Of a stretch of 64,000 nt of DNA, positions 60,656 through 64,000 are shown one piece after another. Position numbers and translations under genes: made by a program. The notes under the pieces were generated by a model. The model ran no database searches, was not told where the DNA came from, and saw nothing but the letters and a program-made list of their open reading frames with translations. Positions within the stretch are counted from its first letter, which is position 1. Each line of letters starts with the position of its first letter. The stretch is from contig NC_079495.1 in the NCBI RefSeq assembly GCF_030052815.1, forward strand, positions 52,802,773 through 52,866,772. Direction: 5' to 3'. The stretch is from Hevea brasiliensis (Eukaryota; Streptophyta; Magnoliopsida; Malpighiales; Euphorbiaceae).

Positions 60656-61258
60656 CTAATATTTTTCATCATTCTGAACAGCCATTTTGATCTGATCAAT
60701 CAACACTGGCTGTACATGCCATGCAAGTACTATTTGTCCCTCATCATCAATTTCTAAACTGGCATGCTGTGCTTTCAACTCATGTACCATGGACAAAGGA
60801 GAAACTCTGAGACTTGCCATAGTCTTGCGACTTAAGGCATCAGCCACCACATTTGCTTTTCCTGGCTGATAGTCTATTAAGCAATCATAGTCTTTAATCA
60901 GTTCTAACCATCTCCTCTGCCTCAAATTTAATTCCTTCTGGGTGTCTAAGTACTTCAAGCTCTCGTGATCTGTGTAAATGTAACATTTCTCCCCATACAA
61001 ATAGTGTCTCCAGATCTTCAGAGCAAAAGCAATAGCTGCAAGCTCCAAATCATGTGTTGGGTAGTTCTTCTAATGTGGTTTCAGCTGGCGTGATGCATAA
61101 GCAATGACATTTTGATCTTGCATCAGTACACAGCCTAACCCATTGTGAGAAGCATCACTATAAACTGTGTATTCTTTATCCGGAGTAGGTAAAGTAAGGA
61201 CTGGAGCTTCAGTCAAACACCTCTTCAACTCATCAAAACTCTGCTGGCATTTATCTGT
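60656..61258 (-). pseudogene. RNase H of element H
   Basis: [10 protein letters not shown] (first catalytic Asp), a TAG before KNYPTHD (61071 region), then [28 protein letters not shown] and [13 protein letters not shown], the canonical final motif. All RNase H acidic residues expected of the family appear present, unlike A where the last motif reads VANALSC. The downstream 130 residues are open. Confidence 0.88.
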
Positions 61259-61897
61259 TCACTGAAATTTTACATCTTTCCGAAGCAGCTTAGTCAGTGG
61301 AGAAGATAACATAGAAAACCCTTTCACAAATCGATGGTAATATCCAGCTAAACCTAGAAAACTGTGAATTTCTGTGATATTACTGGGTGGCTTCCAATTA
61401 AGGATAGCTTCTATCTTGCTGGAATCTACCTTGCTGGAATCTACCTTGATCCCTTCAGCTGACACAACATGTCCCAAGAAGGAGATTTCTTTTAGCCAAA
61501 ATTCACATTTCGACAATTTGGCGTATAGCTATTTCTCCCTTAAAGTCTACAGTACAATCCGCAAATGTCTGTCATGCTCCTCTGCATTCCTCGAATATAT
61601 CAAAATATCATCAATAAACACCACCACAAACTGGTTGAGATATGGTCCGAAGATAGTTTTCATCAGATCCATAAAAGCAGTTGGAGCATTTGTTAACCCG
61701 AATGGCATTACTAGAAACTCATAGTGGCCATATCGAGTTCTAAAAGCAGTCTTTGGAATACTCTGCTCTTGCACCTTCAACTGATAATAACCAGATCGCA
61801 AATCAATTTTGGAGAATACAGCTGCACCCTTCAACTGATCAAACAGATCATCAATGCGAGGCAATGGATATCTGTTCTTTATTATCACCTTATTCAA
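61259..61897 (-). pseudogene. Reverse transcriptase of H, palm to connection
   Basis: [45 protein letters not shown], then the catalytic FIDD in [11 protein letters not shown]; after two TAGs (61544 and about 61517, where A has CAG) [17 protein letters not shown] and [17 protein letters not shown] 15-bp tandem duplication (61415-61444) inserts VDSSK twice in frame. TGA at 61259 stands where A has TGG. Confidence 0.9.
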
Positions 61898-62575
61898 CTA
61901 CCGGTAGTCAATACATAAGCGAAGAGTACCATCTTTCTTCTTAACAAACAATACTGGTGCTCCCCAAGGTGACACACTAGGGTGGATGAAGCCCTTTTCA
62001 AGTAGTTCTTGCATTTGTGCCTTCAACTCTGCTGGTGCCATTCTGTATGGTGTTATGGAGATTGGATCCACACCAGGAATAACATTAATCTCAAACTGCA
62101 CTTCTCTTTCTGGAGGTAATCCCTTCAATTCATCAGGAAACACATATACTGTAGGGATGTCCCTCAATGCTGGACTCCCCACTTGGGTGTCTACCACATG
62201 TGCCAAGTATGCTTCACACCCCTTTCTGATCATTTTTCTGGCTAGTGTAGCCGAAATGATGTTTGATGGCAATAGCTGTCTCTCCCCGTGTATTACCACA
62301 TCACTGTACTGAGGGAGACCAAAAGTGACTGTCTTTAACCTGCAGTCAATCATGGCGTGATGCCTGGCTAACCAATCTATGCCCAAGATGATATCATAAT
62401 CTCTGAAGGTCATTTCAATGAGATCAGACAGAAAAGTATTTCCTTGGATCACCAAAGGACAATCCCTATACATTCTATTAACCCTGACTTCTTGTCCTAG
62501 CGGACTTGTTACTAGCACCTCAAAGTCCATTTTTGTACATAGAACAACAATGCAATCAATGATGCTAGCACTCAC
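61898..62575 (-). pseudogene. Protease C-terminal part and RT N-terminus of H
   Basis: 225 residues open. It begins with a non-homologous joint ([14 protein letters not shown]), then [12 protein letters not shown] and [16 protein letters not shown] of the protease, the linker [20 protein letters not shown] (about ten residues shorter than A) and RT fingers ([25 protein letters not shown]). The protease active-site box (DPGS in A) is absent. The terminal TAG corresponds to CAG in A. Confidence 0.87.
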
Positions 62576-62817
62576 ATTGTGTAAGGCTGGGGCATCCCTT
62601 GTACCTCAGCCTCTATAGATTTATCGACTGAACGATCACCCTCTTTCATAGTCAATGCGAGGATCTTAGACCTCCTGAACAAATAACACGAGGAGATTTC
62701 CTCCCATTAGTGCATATTTATATGTAATGTACTGTATGTATCAAACAATGACATTGAGCAGTTGTACAATGAAGAAAGAATATTCAAATTACAAGTGAAA
62801 ACAGAATTTAAAAACTA
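62576..62817 (-). pseudogene. Gag stub and leader of element H
   Basis: Only about 240 bp separate PBS and protease. On the minus strand the leader aligns with those of A and B (CAACTGCTCAATG..., TTTGATACATA), followed by a gag start [19 protein letters not shown], which runs straight into the protease fragment. Everything else of gag, and the protease active site, has been deleted (about 1.2 kb judged against A). Confidence 0.82.
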
Positions 62818-62829
62818 GCTCTGATACCA
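62818..62829 (-). promoter_or_regulatory. Primer-binding site of element H
   Basis: Minus strand TGGTATCAGAGC, eight bases after the LTR end at 62838. Initiator Met-tRNA type, unmutated. Confidence 0.92.
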
Positions 62830-62837
62830 CTAAAACA

Positions 62838-64000
62838 TGTCACACCCTACCCCTCTGTAAGGCATAACATGATCCCGTAGTATACCTAATGAATTACCAA
62901 CTTTGTCTACTGATAACCCATTAAATACACTACAAAAGATTTTAAAACTTTTCTTACTTCTTTTTACAGTGGTGAGCATTATTTACAGGTGTTAAAAAAT
63001 TTTTTAACTGAAGTGAAACAGCTAACACATTTGAATTATTAGTAATTTCTGTAAAAATTTTGGCGGAGTGCCATCTGTATTTTGAATAAAACAGTTCTTC
63101 AAAAACTTGTAAAAAGCACTTCAAATATATTTCTCAATCTCAAACTCCAACATTTAATCAACATAATATGTTTCTCAATATTTGTCAACTCAAATCCACA
63201 ATAATTTTTCAGTATTTTCAAAGGCTGAGATAAAAGAAATATATCACAATATTTACAAACCAAAATAATTTACAATTTATTTTACAACTTCAATGTACAA
63301 TTTTAATTTACAACTGCTCAAAACCAAGAACACTATATACATACAGTGAACATACAATACAATAAAAAATGCAAAACATGGTATACTCAATATACCCGAT
63401 GATCTCTCAGTGTGGTACTAGCAGTCTAATCTGCTTTCCTGTCAGTCAGTCTACCTGCGATGGCAATAAAAAGCTATCGCTAAGACAATGTCTCAGTTGT
63501 GCACAACATTAACCAAATACAACTTTAAATCACAAATCATAAGTCATATAAATAGTGGATACTTAAAACCATAGTTAAATTCAAAGACAGTGAATGTCAA
63601 TAAGAATTTAAATTCCATTCCACAATATCACAATAAATCTCAATAAATCAAAACATAGTTAAATTCAAAAGACAGTGAATGTCAATAAGAATTTAAACTC
63701 CGTTTCACAATATCACAATAAATCTCAATAAATCAAAACATAGTTAAATTCAAAAGACAGTGAATGTCAATAAGAATTTAAACTCCATTTTACAATATCA
63801 CAATGAATATCAATAAATCACACACACAGCTTAATCATGTTCCAAAGTCCAATTCATCCCAAAAGCCGATGGCTAATGAGGAATAACATAGCTAGCTAGC
63901 AATAATATGAGTAGTCATTCTATTCGTCCTCAACAGGCACACACCTCAACACTTCAGCCAGAGAGGGAATTCAATTCATCCCACTAGACAAGCTAGCGAG
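62838..64000 (-). mobile_element. 5' LTR of element H, 3' end (runs off right edge)
   Basis: TGTCACACCC start matches 48350 onward at high identity. Conserved hairpin near 63478-63496 (CTAAGACAATGTCTCAG), 85-bp repeats at 63575-63821, one copy of the CAATTCATCCC...TAATGAGGAA unit (63851-63886). The low divergence of the pair indicates that H is younger than A. Confidence 0.92.
63575..63821. repeat. Three 85-bp tandem repeats in the H 5' LTR
   Basis: Units begin at 63575, 63659 and 63744; same array as 49088-49331 in the 3' LTR. Confidence 0.9.

Larger units (their letters stand above)
48350..64000 (-). mobile_element. Chromovirus H (Ty3/gypsy, Tekay-like), partial in window
   Basis: Minus-strand element: 3' LTR 48350-55235 (with solo LTR I inside), polypurine tract, pol (with solo LTR J inside integrase), almost no gag, PBS, and the first 1163 bp (its 3' end) of the 5' LTR, running off the right edge. 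Pol is very similar to that of A, but the LTRs belong to family T2. It sits inside LTR G. Confidence 0.9.

Overview
This 64 kb window is plant nuclear DNA, almost certainly heterochromatin, built entirely from LTR retrotransposons inserted into one another. I see no host gene, tRNA, rRNA or CRISPR array. Evidence for a plant: Ty1/copia and Ty3/gypsy chromovirus polyproteins, PBSs complementary to initiator Met-tRNA, and 3-4.5 kb LTRs beginning TGTAACACC as in Tekay/Del chromoviruses. AT-rich long Tekay LTRs fit a woody eudicot (Euphorbiaceae such as Hevea or Manihot is a guess from memory).

Layout. (1) 1-6348: 5' half of a Ty1/copia element on the minus strand, broken by stops, frameshifts and loss of the protease. 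(2) 6354-9669: old, largely unclassifiable retroelement DNA; its right part is the interior of gypsy-like element F (minus), whose 5' LTR is 9686-10320 plus 47447-47757. (3) 10321-47441: chromovirus A (plus), inserted in the F LTR with target-site duplication (TSD) ATACC. A has a 3.0 kb 5' LTR, a gag-pol full of stops, a polypurine tract and a 3' LTR. Solo LTR K (14530-18017) sits in its gag. The 3' LTR is blown apart by composite element B (22911-42749), which itself carries solo LTRs C1, C2 (inside C1) and E and a truncated LTR D, and by solo LTR C3 (42940-46208). (4) 47767-48349: start of LTR G, split by chromovirus H (minus, 48350 to beyond the right edge). H carries solo LTR I in its 3' LTR and solo LTR J in its integrase.

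Three related LTR families recur: T1 (element A), T2 (B, H, J, K) and T3 (C1, C2, C3, D, I, with E a longer variant). Aligned T3 to T2, the T3 copies that read TGTGACACC on the plus strand are in minus orientation. Seven solo LTRs have intact 5-bp TSDs, so nesting order is readable: F > A > B > C1 > C2 is five levels.

The genes are dead copies of one retrotransposition cycle (Gag, protease, reverse transcriptase, RNase H, integrase with a C-terminal chromodomain-like tail). The most interesting signal lies in the LTRs: all three chromovirus families share non-coding modules about 195 bp apart, each with a short palindrome at the same place, plus a hairpin about 600-730 bp before the LTR 3' end. 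Stem bases differ between families yet stay paired, which suggests structural constraint.
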